A stretch of DNA of 64,000 bases from Massilia agrisoli (GCF_020831365.1 NZ_JAJHPV010000021.1:389339-453338); one strand, 5' to 3'; shown: positions 44,584 to 53,464, counted from the stretch's first letter. Numbers and translations: made by a program. The notes: generated by a model from the letters alone, not told the origin.

Positions 44584-46107
44584 TTAGGCGGCCTGCGTAG
44601 TCTGCATGGTCTCACTGACCCAGGCTTCGGCGGCCTCCTCGCCACGCTTCTCCGCCAGGAACGAATAAGCCATGCGCAGTGCATCGTCGGCCAGCCTGCG
44701 GTCGTGGCGCGCCGCGCTGCGCAGGTAGTCCAGGCCCTGGCTGTCGCCGTGGCGCAGCAGCAGGCGGCCGTAGGTGTACTCGGCTTTCGGGAAAGGCCCG
44801 CCAGGCTGGCGCAGCAGGTGTTCAAGCGTGGCACGGGCGGCCGGCGTCGCTTCCAGGTCGACCTGCAGCATGGCCAGCTCCTGCAGTTCATGCAGCGCCA
44901 GGCTGGCAAGCGGCATGCCTGCCAGTTCATCGAGCCGTGTGCGCGAGCGCTCCACGTGGCGGCGCCGCGCGCCCCAGCCGCGGCCCTCGCGCTCCCACCA
45001 TGCACGGTCGAACTCATCGACCAGCAGCTTGGCCGAGCTTCCCAGCAGCGCGCTGGCGGCGTTCGCGGTGATGGGCTGCGGCAGGCGCGCATGCAGGCCC
45101 AGCGCCTCAACCCGGTCGCGCAGGCAGGGGTGCGTGTCGTCCGCGCTTGACCCGGCCTGCCACGCCTGCTTCAGGCGCTCGCCGGTCGCCCAGTCCGCAT
45201 AGCTCATCTTGAAGGCAGTGTGCATCGCTTGGTACGGCATGAACGCCGGCCGCTCGCGCGTTTCCGCCTGCAGGTACAGCCCGGGCCAGAAGTCTTCGTG
45301 GAACCAGCGGCCCTGCAGCGTGTTGCGGATCAAACCATTGGCCCTGGCGTCGGGCCCGGCAAGCTGGCAGGCGGTGCGGTCGGCCTCATACTCGTCCTGC
45401 CGCGCCAGCACGAAGGTGTAGGCGTCGTGGTAGGGCATGAAGCGGTCCAGCAGCCAGGCCATCATGGCGTGCCACGGCGATTCGTTGTCCGACGCGCCGA
45501 CGTTCCGGTACACGGCTTCCAGCGTGTTGCGCTGGCGGTAGATCCACGCGTGCAGCTTGCCGTGCGCGCCGCACAGGTGGCCGTATTCATGCGCGATCAC
45601 CGACATGATTTCGGAGGTCTGGCCGCCCAGCAGGTAGGGCAGGCCGATGGCCAGGTAGTTGGTGACCGGGCCAACCAGGCCCCAGCGCGGCAGCTGGCAG
45701 ATCGAGGCGTTGTACTCCTCGTCGACCAGCACGTGGTGGATTGCCGGACCGCCCAGCTTGCGGCGCATTTTATCGAGCAGGTCGAACAGCACCGGGGCTT
45801 CGGCGCGCGTGATGGCGCGGCCAGTGGGCGGCGCGAGCGGCGTGAGCAGGGTGCGCAGGACGCCGTAGAAAACCGGCAGCGCGGCCAGCGTCGCCAGCGC
45901 GAAGGCGGCCTTGTGCACCCACATGCCCTGGTCGGCGAGGTAGATCCAGCCCAGCACGACAAAGCTCGCGTACAGGGCCAGCGCGGCGAACAGCACGATG
46001 TAGGTGGCGCAGCTGATCAGGATAACCTTGGCGCGGAACGCCGCCGGCCGGTTGGCCGCTTCTGCTTCCAGCCGGTTCACCAGCCAGCAAAATTCTTCCT
46101 GGTCCAC
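44584..46107 (-). CDS. M48 family metallopeptidase, membrane-anchored
   Basis: A 507-residue protein. Two or three hydrophobic helices (residues 27-56, 63-82) precede a peptidase M48 domain with VIAHEYGHLCGAH near residue 170 (HExxH) and a downstream Glu in DEYEADRTAC near 237 as third ligand. The C-terminal 150 residues are helical and TPR-like (TLEHLLRQPGGPFPKAEYTYGRLLL). It is related to HtpX/BepA-type proteases, but the substrate is unknown. Convergent with the preceding CoA-transferase, with a 3-base gap. Confidence 0.9.
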   Translation of the reverse strand: MDQEEFCWLVNRLEAEAANRPAAFRAKVILISCATYIVLFAALALYASFVVLGWIYLADQGMWVHKAAFALATLAALPVFYGVLRTLLTPLAPPTGRAITRAEAPVLFDLLDKMRRKLGGPAIHHVLVDEEYNASICQLPRWGLVGPVTNYLAIGLPYLLGGQTSEIMSVIAHEYGHLCGAHGKLHAWIYRQRNTLEAVYRNVGASDNESPWHAMMAWLLDRFMPYHDAYTFVLARQDEYEADRTACQLAGPDARANGLIRNTLQGRWFHEDFWPGLYLQAETRERPAFMPYQAMHTAFKMSYADWATGERLKQAWQAGSSADDTHPCLRDRVEALGLHARLPQPITANAASALLGSSAKLLVDEFDRAWWEREGRGWGARRRHVERSRTRLDELAGMPLASLALHELQELAMLQVDLEATPAARATLEHLLRQPGGPFPKAEYTYGRLLLRHGDSQGLDYLRSAARHDRRLADDALRMAYSFLAEKRGEEAAEAWVSETMQTTQAA

Positions 46108-46269
46108 AAGGCCTCCTTGTATTGTCTTGAGGCAATTTTAATCGGTAAAACCCGGATTGTGTTGGCTAAAAAATAATATGCTGGGCGCATAAAAGCCGAG
46201 CACGCTTGGAGCTAGGCATGGAGTTGTGCTAAACATAAGACTTCGCCGATCCTGGCAGATGGAGGGCTT

Positions 46270-46596
46270 ATGGATTCACTGATGCGTACGGGCTCGATGG
46301 CTGCCGGCCAGCTTGGGGCGGAGGCCATTCCGGGCCGCGACCTGTTCGTGGTCGCCAAATGCCTGGTGCCGACTGACGCCTACGTGGTCCAGGGTTGCCT
46401 GGTCGCGGCGGGCATCCCGGCGGTGGTCGCCGACGCCAACCATGTCCAGGCCGACCTGTTGATCGCACCCGCGCTGGGCGGCGTGCGCATCCTGGTCCCG
46501 GCGGCGCACCTGGACGAGGCCCGCCGCGTCCTGGACGCCTTCGAGCGCGGCGCCTTTGCGCTGGGCGACGACGCCGACGTCGGCCAGCCCGAATGA
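46270..46596 (+). CDS. DUF2007 domain-containing protein
   Basis: A 108-residue small protein with a GlnB-like fold expected for DUF2007 (FVVAKCLVPTDAYVVQGCLVAAGIPAVVADAN, ending LVPAAHLDEARRVLDAF). Function unknown; the family is annotated as putative signal-transducing. GGAGGG precedes ATG 46270. The stop overlaps the DUF445 start as ATGA, so the two are coupled. Confidence 0.88.
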   Translation: MDSLMRTGSMAAGQLGAEAIPGRDLFVVAKCLVPTDAYVVQGCLVAAGIPAVVADANHVQADLLIAPALGGVRILVPAAHLDEARRVLDAFERGAFALGDDADVGQPE

Positions 46597-47861
46597 CCAA
46601 GGAAATTGAGCTGCGCAAGGCCAAGCAGCTGGCGCTGGCCTTCCTGGCTGGCGCGGCCGGGCTGTTCGTCCTCACGCTGTTTTTGCCGCGCGTATGGTGG
46701 GCCGAACTGCTGGAGGCATTCTCCGAGGCCGCCATGGTGGGCGCGCTGGCCGACTGGTTCGCGGTGGTGGCGCTGTTCCGGCGCGTGCCGATACCGGTGG
46801 TGTCGCGCCACACCGCCATCATCCCGAAGAACAAGGAGAAGATCGCCGACAACCTCGCGCTGTTCGTGCGCGAGAAATTCCTCGATACCGAATCGATCGT
46901 CGGCCTGGTGCGGCGCCATGATCCGGCCGCCAAGGTGGCGGCATGGCTGGCGCTGCCCGCGCACACCGAGCAGCTGGGCAGCTACCTGGTCAGGCTGGCG
47001 TCGGGCATGCTCGACTTTATTGACGACGCGCCGGTACGCAGCTTCATCAGCCGCGCGATCCGTTCGGCGATCGGCACGGTCGACCTGTCGCGCACCGCGG
47101 GCGTGGTGCTCGAAGCGCTGACCCGCGACGGGCGCCACCAGGCGCTGCTCGACGCCGGCATCGGCCAGCTGGCCACGGTGATGGGCAGCGAAGAGACCCA
47201 GGGCTATATCGCCGACGGCATCGTCAACTGGCTCAAGGATGCCTATCCGTTCACTGAAAAGGTGTTGCCGTCGGACTGGCTGGGCCGCAAGGGCGCGGAA
47301 GTGGCCGTGGCCACCGCCCACCGCATCATCAACGACATCCACAACGATGCGCAGCATCCGGTGAGGGTCAACTTCAACCGCTTCACCGCCGAATTCATCG
47401 AGCGGCTGAAGACCGACCCGGAGTTCGTCGACAAGGGCGAGGAGATCAAGCGCCACCTGCAGGACGACGAGAGCATGAACGCCTACATCGGCGCGCTGTG
47501 GGACGACCTGCGCGAATGGATCAGGAAAGACCTGCACAGCGCAGACTCGGTGCTGCACAAGCGCGTGGTCGGCGCCGGCGCGTGGGTCGGCAAAGTGCTG
47601 CAGGACGATGCGCGGCTGCGCGCCTCGCTCAACGACCATCTCGAAGGCGCGGTACGCGGCGCCGGCCCCGAGTTTGCCCAGTTCCTGACCCGCCATATCG
47701 CCGACACCGTCAAGAACTGGGACAGCCGTGAGATGTCGGAACAGGTGGAGCTCAATATCGGCAAGGACCTGCAGTTCATCCGCATCAACGGCACCATCGT
47801 CGGCGGCATGATCGGCGTGCTGCTGTATCTCGTGTCGCAGCTGGCAGCAATGGTGCGCTAG
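46593..47861 (+). CDS. DUF445 family membrane protein
   Basis: A 422-residue protein of the YjiN/DUF445 family. A hydrophobic helix near residues 13-30 is followed by the conserved ADWFAVVALFRRVPIPVVSRHTAIIP, then long amphipathic helices (IADNLALFVREKFL) and a C-terminal hydrophobic helix (VGGMIGVLLYLVSQLAAM). The role is unknown. ATG 46593 overlaps the previous stop by four bases. Confidence 0.92.
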   Translation: MTKEIELRKAKQLALAFLAGAAGLFVLTLFLPRVWWAELLEAFSEAAMVGALADWFAVVALFRRVPIPVVSRHTAIIPKNKEKIADNLALFVREKFLDTESIVGLVRRHDPAAKVAAWLALPAHTEQLGSYLVRLASGMLDFIDDAPVRSFISRAIRSAIGTVDLSRTAGVVLEALTRDGRHQALLDAGIGQLATVMGSEETQGYIADGIVNWLKDAYPFTEKVLPSDWLGRKGAEVAVATAHRIINDIHNDAQHPVRVNFNRFTAEFIERLKTDPEFVDKGEEIKRHLQDDESMNAYIGALWDDLREWIRKDLHSADSVLHKRVVGAGAWVGKVLQDDARLRASLNDHLEGAVRGAGPEFAQFLTRHIADTVKNWDSREMSEQVELNIGKDLQFIRINGTIVGGMIGVLLYLVSQLAAMVR

Positions 47862-47895
47862 CGCGGTCAAATTGTACGGTAATGACACATTTCCC

Positions 47896-47924
47896 ATATT
47901 TGCATTTAACAAACAGGATATAAT
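47896..47924 (+). promoter_or_regulatory. Candidate promoter of the KaiC-like cassette
   Basis: A consensus TATAAT (47919-47924) preceded by a weak ATATTT at 17-base spacing, in the AT-rich gap 80 bases before the first gene. The -35 is poor, so an activator may be needed. Confidence 0.5.
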
Positions 47925-48003
47925 CCGCGACGGCACCTGAAAACCTGCGGCACGCAGTAAAAGACCGCCGCATCAGATCCCACCCTTCAACTGACCAGCA
48001 TGC

Positions 48004-48411
48004 ATGGAAAAATACGACGACAAGCGGCCCACCCTGCTTGATATGGCGATCAGCGAAAGCGCGCCAGGCGCAGTCGAGCGCCTGTTGCAGCGCTGGCACT
48101 GGCTGGCCGAAAAACTCACGCCGCTCGTCGGTGAGCGCGGCTTTTGCGCCCTGTACGGGCGCGCCGTCAAGCTCGTCCTGCCCAGCTTCGGATGGCTGAC
48201 CGCCAGCCAGTCCTGCACCTCGATCACGTCCCTGCTCGAGACCTTGCGCGGCGACCTCGCCTCTGTCGACGGCAGCACGGCAGCCGCCGGCAACACGGCC
48301 TTATTCACAACCTTTACCAAGCTGCTTACCGCCCTGATCGGCGAAGCGCTTACGAATCGGCTTCTAGCTTCGGAAAATACCGAGCAAAAGCATGTACAGG
48401 AGCACAAGTAA
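48004..48411 (+). CDS. Hypothetical protein encoded before the KaiC-like ATPase
   Basis: A 135-residue mostly helical protein with no motif I recognise. It has TLLDMAISESAPGAVERLLQRWHWLAEKLTPLVGERGFCALYGRAV, then Ser/Thr-rich segments and a hydrophobic stretch AALFTTFTKLLTALIGEAL-like near the C-terminus. It shares a base with the kaiC-like ATG (TAATG), so expression is coupled. It is not KaiB: it lacks the thioredoxin-like fold signature and is longer. It could be a partner or a modulator of the ATPase. No good Shine-Dalgarno sequence at 48004. Confidence 0.78.
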   Translation: MEKYDDKRPTLLDMAISESAPGAVERLLQRWHWLAEKLTPLVGERGFCALYGRAVKLVLPSFGWLTASQSCTSITSLLETLRGDLASVDGSTAAAGNTALFTTFTKLLTALIGEALTNRLLASENTEQKHVQEHK

Positions 48412-49880
48412 TGACCGACAAAGTAACCTTGGGGACATTATCCACAGGCGTTCCCGGGCTTGATACTCTTTTGGGTGGCGGCTTGAGCGAGTTCTCGTTC
48501 AACCTCATCGCCGGCGCGCCCGGAAGCGGCAAGACCACGCTGGCGCACCAGATGATGTTCACGCTCGCGAACCCGTCGCGCAGGGCGCTGTTCTTTACTG
48601 TGCTGGGCGAGCCGCCCCTGAAGATGCTGCGCTACCAGCAGCAATATTCCTTCTTCGACCTGGACAAGGTCGGCGAGTCGATCCGCTACGTCAACCTGGC
48701 CGAGGACTTGCGCGCAGGCGACTTCAGTATGGTGCTCGAACGCATCATGAAGGAAGTCGAGGCGTTTTCGCCAAGCCTGGTGTTTGTCGATTCCTTCCGC
48801 TCGGTCGCGCAGACCGCGAAAAGCGGCGCCGAGGGCGTGGCCGACCTGCAGCACTTTATCCAGGAACTCGGTACCCGCATGACCAGCTGGCAGGCGACCA
48901 CCTTCCTGATCGGCGAGTACGCGCATGCCGACGCCGAAGCCAATCCCATCATGACGGTAGCCGACGGCATGCTGGCGCTTGGCCAGACCCACGAACAGAA
49001 TTCAGTCGTGCGCAAGATCCGCGTGGTCAAGATGCGCGGCCAGGCCCACATGGCCGGCTCGCACACTTTCCGCATCACCCAGGACGGACTGCGCGTGTAT
49101 CCGCGCCTGCTGCCGCCGCTGGCTGCGGACCACGCCAATGCAGGCGACGCCGATGGCGAAGTGCGGCGCATTTCCACCGGCGTTCCCGACCTCGACGCGA
49201 TGCTCCATGGCGGCCTGCCGCAGGGCCACTCGGTGCTGGTGGTCGGTCCATCCGGCTCCGGCAAGACCATTCTCGGCACCCGCTTCCTGCAGGAAGGCGA
49301 GCGCAATGGCGAAAAAGGCGTGGCCGTGTTCTTCGAAAAAGGCACCTCGCGCTTGCGCAATGCCGCGCTGGCCAAAATGGTGAAAGCGGGCACTGTGGTG
49401 ACGGTCGAAAGCCGCTCGCTCGACCTGACCGTGGAAGAGCTGCTGGACTACCTGAACCACGCCATCGACAGCACCCAGGCCACCCGGGTGGTGATCGACT
49501 CGCTGTCGGAGTTCGGCCTGTATGTGGCGCCGGAGTTCCGCCAGGACCTGCGCTCGGCGGTGTTCCGCATCTTGTCGAGCCTGGCCCAGCGCGGCGTGAC
49601 TGTGCTGGTGACGATCGGCATGGATGACCGCTTCACCGAACTGCGCTTCAGCGAGGCCGAAATCTCCTTCCTGACCGACGCGATCGTGGCGATGCGCTAC
49701 GCGGAAACGCGCGGGCGCCTGGCCAAGCTGATCTCGGTCGTCAAGGTGCGCGGCAGCGGCCACAGCACGGATCTGCGCGAATACCGCATCACCGACGCGG
49801 GCATCGAGATCGAAAGCGGGCCGATGCAGTTTGACGGCCTGCTGTCGGGCCATCCCTCACCCCAGCAGCCGATAGGTTAA
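48411..49880 (+). CDS. KaiC-like double-domain RecA-fold ATPase
   Basis: A 489-residue protein with two KaiC domains. CI has STGVPGLDTLLGGGL then Walker A GAPGSGKTT near residue 34. CII has STGVPDLDAMLHGGL then GPSGSGKTI near 279 and the FFEKGTSRL segment (KaiC: EExxxL). The phosphosite region reads SEAEISFLTDAIVAMRYAE. By eye, the Ser equivalent to cyanobacterial S431 is kept and the T432 position is Phe. KaiC1-like proteins outside cyanobacteria act in stress, light or adaptation signalling. No kaiB or kaiA is adjacent. GGAG in the CAGGAGCACAAGTA leader gives the ribosome site. Confidence 0.9.
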   Translation: MTDKVTLGTLSTGVPGLDTLLGGGLSEFSFNLIAGAPGSGKTTLAHQMMFTLANPSRRALFFTVLGEPPLKMLRYQQQYSFFDLDKVGESIRYVNLAEDLRAGDFSMVLERIMKEVEAFSPSLVFVDSFRSVAQTAKSGAEGVADLQHFIQELGTRMTSWQATTFLIGEYAHADAEANPIMTVADGMLALGQTHEQNSVVRKIRVVKMRGQAHMAGSHTFRITQDGLRVYPRLLPPLAADHANAGDADGEVRRISTGVPDLDAMLHGGLPQGHSVLVVGPSGSGKTILGTRFLQEGERNGEKGVAVFFEKGTSRLRNAALAKMVKAGTVVTVESRSLDLTVEELLDYLNHAIDSTQATRVVIDSLSEFGLYVAPEFRQDLRSAVFRILSSLAQRGVTVLVTIGMDDRFTELRFSEAEISFLTDAIVAMRYAETRGRLAKLISVVKVRGSGHSTDLREYRITDAGIEIESGPMQFDGLLSGHPSPQQPIG

Positions 49881-49892
49881 GGATCACCATTG

Positions 49893-51236
49893 ATGGGAAC
49901 GTTACATGATGTCAGCCCTGGCTCAACAGAGCGTTCCTTCAATGACGACGCGGCCGCGGCGGCGCAAGACCCGCAGGCGCGGATCGCGGCACTGACCGCC
50001 GAAGTGAGCGCGCTGCGCCAGGCGCTGGAAGAACGTAACGCGCTCGAAGGCATGGTGGCGCAGCTGCGCGAAGCCAACGAAAACCTGGTGTTCGCCACCC
50101 TCAACGCCCAGGGGCTGCGCGACGACGCCGAGGCGGCCAACCGGCGCCAGAACGAATTTCTCGCCATGCTCGCGCACGAATTGCGCAATCCGCTAGCGCC
50201 CATCAACATGGCCGCCGCGCTGCTCGAACGTATTCCCGCAGCCACTCCGCAACTGCTCAACCTGACCCAGGTGATCGGCCGCCAGGTCGACCACATGTCG
50301 CACCTGCTTGACGACCTGCTCGACGCGGCCCGCATCAGCAGTGGAAAGATTACCCTGACCGTCCAGCCGGTGTCGCTGGCGGACGTGCTCGCGCAGGCAG
50401 TCGAAACGGTGGAGCCGCGTATCGCCGAACGCCGCCAGAGCCTGGTGGCCGGGATTCCCGATGCCGGGCTGATTATCGACGGCGACCCGGTGCGCCTGAC
50501 CCAGGCGTTCTCCAACCTGCTGGGCAATGCCTCGAAATACACCGGCGACCTGGGCGAGGTGCGCCTGTCGGTTGCGCAGCAGGACGGCTTCGCCATCATC
50601 AAGGTGTCCGACAACGGGACCGGCATCGCCGCCGACGTCATCCCGCATATCTTCGACCTGTTCACGCAGGGGCCGCGCTCGCTGGCCCGTTCCGAGGGCG
50701 GGCTGGGCGTCGGACTGAACGTGGTGCGCAACCTGATCTCCATGCACGGCGGTACGGTGGTCGCGCGCAGTGAAGGCATTGGCCACGGCAGCGAATTCAC
50801 CGTGACGTTGCCGGTGTCGGCGCAAGCGAAACTGGCCGCACCACCAGTTGAAGCGGGCGAGGGCGCGGCAAGCCGCTGCCGCGTGCTGCTGGTGGAAGAC
50901 AATGTCGACGCCTGCACGACCCTGACCTGCTTCCTCGAGATCGAAGGCCACGTGGTCAGCACCGCGTATGACGGCGTGGCAGGGCTGGCGAGCGCGCTGC
51001 AGGGCGGCTTCGACGTGCTGGTATGCGACATCGGACTGCCCGGCATGGACGGTTTCGCGCTGATCGCGGAACTGCGCCGCGCGGCGCAAGGCCAGCGCGC
51101 GTATGCGATCGCCTTGTCGGGATACGGCCAGGAAGAAGACCGCGCCCGCGCCATCGAGGCAGGCTTTGATGCCTACCTGGTCAAGCCGGTGAGTCCGGCA
51201 GCGCTGCTGGCTGCGGTGGCTGCCGCAGGTTCCTGA
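49893..51236 (+). CDS. Hybrid sensor histidine kinase with C-terminal receiver
   Basis: A 447-residue soluble kinase with no membrane helix. A coiled-coil (residues 28-75) leads to HisKA with phospho-His95 (AHELRNPLAPI). HATPase_c follows (N-box SNLLGNASKY near 206, G-box SEGGLGVGLNVV near 270), then a receiver with Asp379 (VCDIGLPGMDGFA). The sensor part is only a coiled coil, so input probably comes from a partner protein. It sits 12 bases after the KaiC-like gene with AAGGA ahead, so it is a plausible output kinase of that ATPase, loosely comparable to SasA in clock systems. Confidence 0.92.
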   Translation: MGTLHDVSPGSTERSFNDDAAAAAQDPQARIAALTAEVSALRQALEERNALEGMVAQLREANENLVFATLNAQGLRDDAEAANRRQNEFLAMLAHELRNPLAPINMAAALLERIPAATPQLLNLTQVIGRQVDHMSHLLDDLLDAARISSGKITLTVQPVSLADVLAQAVETVEPRIAERRQSLVAGIPDAGLIIDGDPVRLTQAFSNLLGNASKYTGDLGEVRLSVAQQDGFAIIKVSDNGTGIAADVIPHIFDLFTQGPRSLARSEGGLGVGLNVVRNLISMHGGTVVARSEGIGHGSEFTVTLPVSAQAKLAAPPVEAGEGAASRCRVLLVEDNVDACTTLTCFLEIEGHVVSTAYDGVAGLASALQGGFDVLVCDIGLPGMDGFALIAELRRAAQGQRAYAIALSGYGQEEDRARAIEAGFDAYLVKPVSPAALLAAVAAAGS

Positions 51237-51317
51237 TCACAGCGCATTAGACCTCCATCCGTATTCCGGGTTGTGGTTCATGGGCCTTTACAAAACGGCC
51301 GCTTGCCGTGAGAATCG

Positions 51318-51343
51318 GGGCGACGCGCAAGCAAGCGTCGCCC
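51318..51343. repeat. Hairpin between kinase and ABC operon
   Basis: A perfect 9-base stem, GGGCGACGC (51318-51326) with GCGTCGCCC (51335-51343), loop GCAAGCAA. No T-run follows, so a simple intrinsic terminator is unlikely. Confidence 0.65.
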
Positions 51344-51422
51344 GACATTCACCGGCAGGCTAACCATCATTTCTCCAGAATCTGAACACTCCCTCACTGC
51401 TGGCCTGCTGCGCCGGCGCCAG

Positions 51423-52418
51423 GTGATGCGCGCCGCGCTGGCCGCCGCGCTGCCGCTGGCCGTGCCGTCGCTGGCGCATGGCCGGGCGCCAGCGCCGCTG
51501 GTGGTCGGCGGCCTGCCAGTGACCTGCAACCTGACCTTGCCGGTCACTTGCATGGCGAAGGCTGCGTCGCTCAGGCAGGGCGGCGGCCAGCCGGTCGGCT
51601 TCGAGTATGCCAAATACAGCGGCTGGGCGGAGATCAAGGAATCGTTGATGACGGGCCGGATCCAGGCCGCCTACATGCTGGCGCCGCTGGTGATGGACCT
51701 GGTCGACTACCGGATTCCCCTCAAAATCGTCTCGCTCGGCCACCGTTCCGGCGCCGTGATCATGGTGCATGCGAATTCGGCTTACCGTAAGTTCAGCGAC
51801 CTGCGCGGCAAGCTGATCGCGATCCCGAGCCGCTTCGCTGTCGACTACCTGTTCCTGCGCAAAATGCTGGCGAGCGCCGGCATGACCGCGAAGGACATCG
51901 AGATCATCGAGATGCCGCCGCCCGACATGCCGGCAGCGCTGTACACCCGCACCATCGACGCGTATTGCACGGGCGAGCCGTTCGGCGCGGCGGCGCAGCG
52001 CGCCGGCTACGCGCGGCCGCTGGCGATGACGCGCGACCAGTGGCGCAACTACATCTGCTGCGTGCTGACTGTGCGCGAGGACCTGATCCGCGATCACAGG
52101 CCGGTTGTGCAGGACCTGGTGAATTACGTGCAGGCGGCCGGCAGCTGGCTCGACGCCGGCGCCGCCAACCGCGACAAGGCGGTGCGGATTGCCGCGCGGC
52201 GCGAGTTCTTCAACCAGGACCCGAAGATTTTGCGCTTCGTGATGGACAACCCGGAAGACCGGGTCACCTACGGCGACCTGCGCATGCTGCGCGCCGAGTT
52301 CGACGACCTGATGAAACTGTCGCTCGAGGCGCGCACGCTCAAGCGCCCGGTCGCCTTCGAGCGCTACGTCGACGAGAGCTTTGTGAAAAACCTGAAACCA
52401 GTCGCCATCGCGCCCTGA
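51423..52418 (+). CDS. ABC transporter substrate-binding protein (NrtA/SsuA/TauA-like)
   Basis: A 331-residue (or longer) periplasmic binding protein. The fold reads PLVVGGLPVTCNLTLPVTCMAKAA, then GRIQAAYMLAPLVMDL and FSDLRGKLIAIPSRFAVDYLFL, typical of the nitrate/sulfonate/taurine class. Start uncertain: GTG 51423 and ATG 51426 follow an in-frame open stretch from 51360 that encodes GLLRRRQVMRAALAAALPLA, a twin-arginine-like signal. The true start may be ATC 51366 or ATT 51369, after an AGG near 51357. The substrate is unknown; paired Cys near residues 36 and 44 and IxCC near 204 are noteworthy. Confidence 0.85.
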   Translation: MMRAALAAALPLAVPSLAHGRAPAPLVVGGLPVTCNLTLPVTCMAKAASLRQGGGQPVGFEYAKYSGWAEIKESLMTGRIQAAYMLAPLVMDLVDYRIPLKIVSLGHRSGAVIMVHANSAYRKFSDLRGKLIAIPSRFAVDYLFLRKMLASAGMTAKDIEIIEMPPPDMPAALYTRTIDAYCTGEPFGAAAQRAGYARPLAMTRDQWRNYICCVLTVREDLIRDHRPVVQDLVNYVQAAGSWLDAGAANRDKAVRIAARREFFNQDPKILRFVMDNPEDRVTYGDLRMLRAEFDDLMKLSLEARTLKRPVAFERYVDESFVKNLKPVAIAP

Positions 52419-52427
52419 AGCCTGACC

Positions 52428-53015
52428 ATGTTCAAATCCATCCTCGTCCTTGCCTCTTTCTTGCTGTGTGCCGCCGGCGCAGCCGCACAGCCGGTTGCCG
52501 GCCTCAAGTCAGGCCTGTTCGAGCCGCCGCGCGTGGCGCCGCCGATCGGCCTGCGCGCCACCGATGGCAGCGTGTTCGACCTGGCCAAATACCGCGGCAA
52601 GGTGGTGGTGCTCGAATTTGGCTTTACCCACTGCGTCGAGGTCTGCCCGGTCTCGCTGTACGCGCTGTCGCAGGCGCGCAAGCTGCTTGGCGCCGACGCC
52701 GCCAGGCTGCAGGTGGTGTTCATCTCCGTCGATCCGGAGCGCGACAGCATCGCCCGCATGCGTGACTACCTGGCGCCGTTCGGCCCCGGCATCCTCGGCG
52801 TGACAGGCAGCGCCGGCCAGGTCGATGCCGTGCTCAAAGCCTACGGCATCACCGCCACCAAGCGAATGACCGGAGGCTCGAAGACTGAGTACATGATGGC
52901 CCACTCGTCCTACCTGTATTTTGTCGACACGCGCGGCATGCTGCGCGCGATGATGCCATTCGGCCGTCCGGCCGCCGACATCGCGCGTGACGTCCAGCTC
53001 CTGCTGCGCAACTAG
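52428..53015 (+). CDS. SCO family (SCO1/SenC) thioredoxin-fold protein
   Basis: A 195-residue periplasmic protein with a Sec signal peptide (residues 1-20, ending AAAQ). The copper/redox motif is HCVEVCP near residues 66-72 (CxxxC), and the downstream His is in MAHSSYLYFVD near 163. SCO proteins deliver copper to the CuA site of cytochrome oxidase or act as thiol reductases. No oxidase gene is adjacent; instead it is placed inside an ABC importer operon, which suggests a different client. It ends directly at the next ATG. Confidence 0.92.
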   Translation: MFKSILVLASFLLCAAGAAAQPVAGLKSGLFEPPRVAPPIGLRATDGSVFDLAKYRGKVVVLEFGFTHCVEVCPVSLYALSQARKLLGADAARLQVVFISVDPERDSIARMRDYLAPFGPGILGVTGSAGQVDAVLKAYGITATKRMTGGSKTEYMMAHSSYLYFVDTRGMLRAMMPFGRPAADIARDVQLLLRN

Positions 53016-53456
53016 ATGGCGATGATGCGCAGCTTGCGGCGCCATCCTGCCGCGTGGACCCTCGCCGCTTGCCTGGCGCTGGCGCTGGCATGGGCAGCCC
53101 TCGCGCCGCCCCATGCCGCCAGCCGTGACCTGCTGTTCGAGATCCCGAAGGGCACCTGGGAGCGCCGCATGGCCGGCGACAAGGTCGAGATCCTGCCGTC
53201 GGTGGTGACGCTGACGCTGGGCGTGCAGGACGTGCTCCTGCTGCGCAACAGCGACACGGTGCCGCAGCAGTTTGGCCCGGTGCTGATCATGCCTGGCCAG
53301 GATTTCCGGCTGCCTTTCGAACAGGTCTCCGAAAACCAGTTTGCCTGCACCGCCCACTCGAGCGGCCAGATGACGGTGTCGGTGGTGGCCCCGCCCGCAC
53401 CTGGCTGGGCGCGGTTGAAGTGGCGGCTCGCCGCGCTGCGCCATTATTTTGAATAG
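53016..53456 (+). CDS. Exported small protein, possibly cupredoxin-like
   Basis: A 146-residue protein with an N-terminal signal or anchor helix (residues 10-31). The exported part is beta-rich (SVVTLTLGVQDVLLLRNSDTVPQQFGPVLIMPGQDFRLPFE) and ends with NQFACTAHSSGQMTVSVV. The FACTAHSSGQM stretch resembles the Cys-loop of cupredoxins (CxxHxxxxM: C-T-A-H-S-S-G-Q-M). A copper site is inferred, not proven. It abuts the SCO gene with zero spacing and precedes the permease, so the three are likely co-expressed. Confidence 0.78.
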   Translation: MAMMRSLRRHPAAWTLAACLALALAWAALAPPHAASRDLLFEIPKGTWERRMAGDKVEILPSVVTLTLGVQDVLLLRNSDTVPQQFGPVLIMPGQDFRLPFEQVSENQFACTAHSSGQMTVSVVAPPAPGWARLKWRLAALRHYFE

Positions 53457-53464
53457 GACTCCAG

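Noticed and set aside
51318..51343. Hairpin as an intrinsic terminator
   Set aside because: No T-run follows the stem on either strand.
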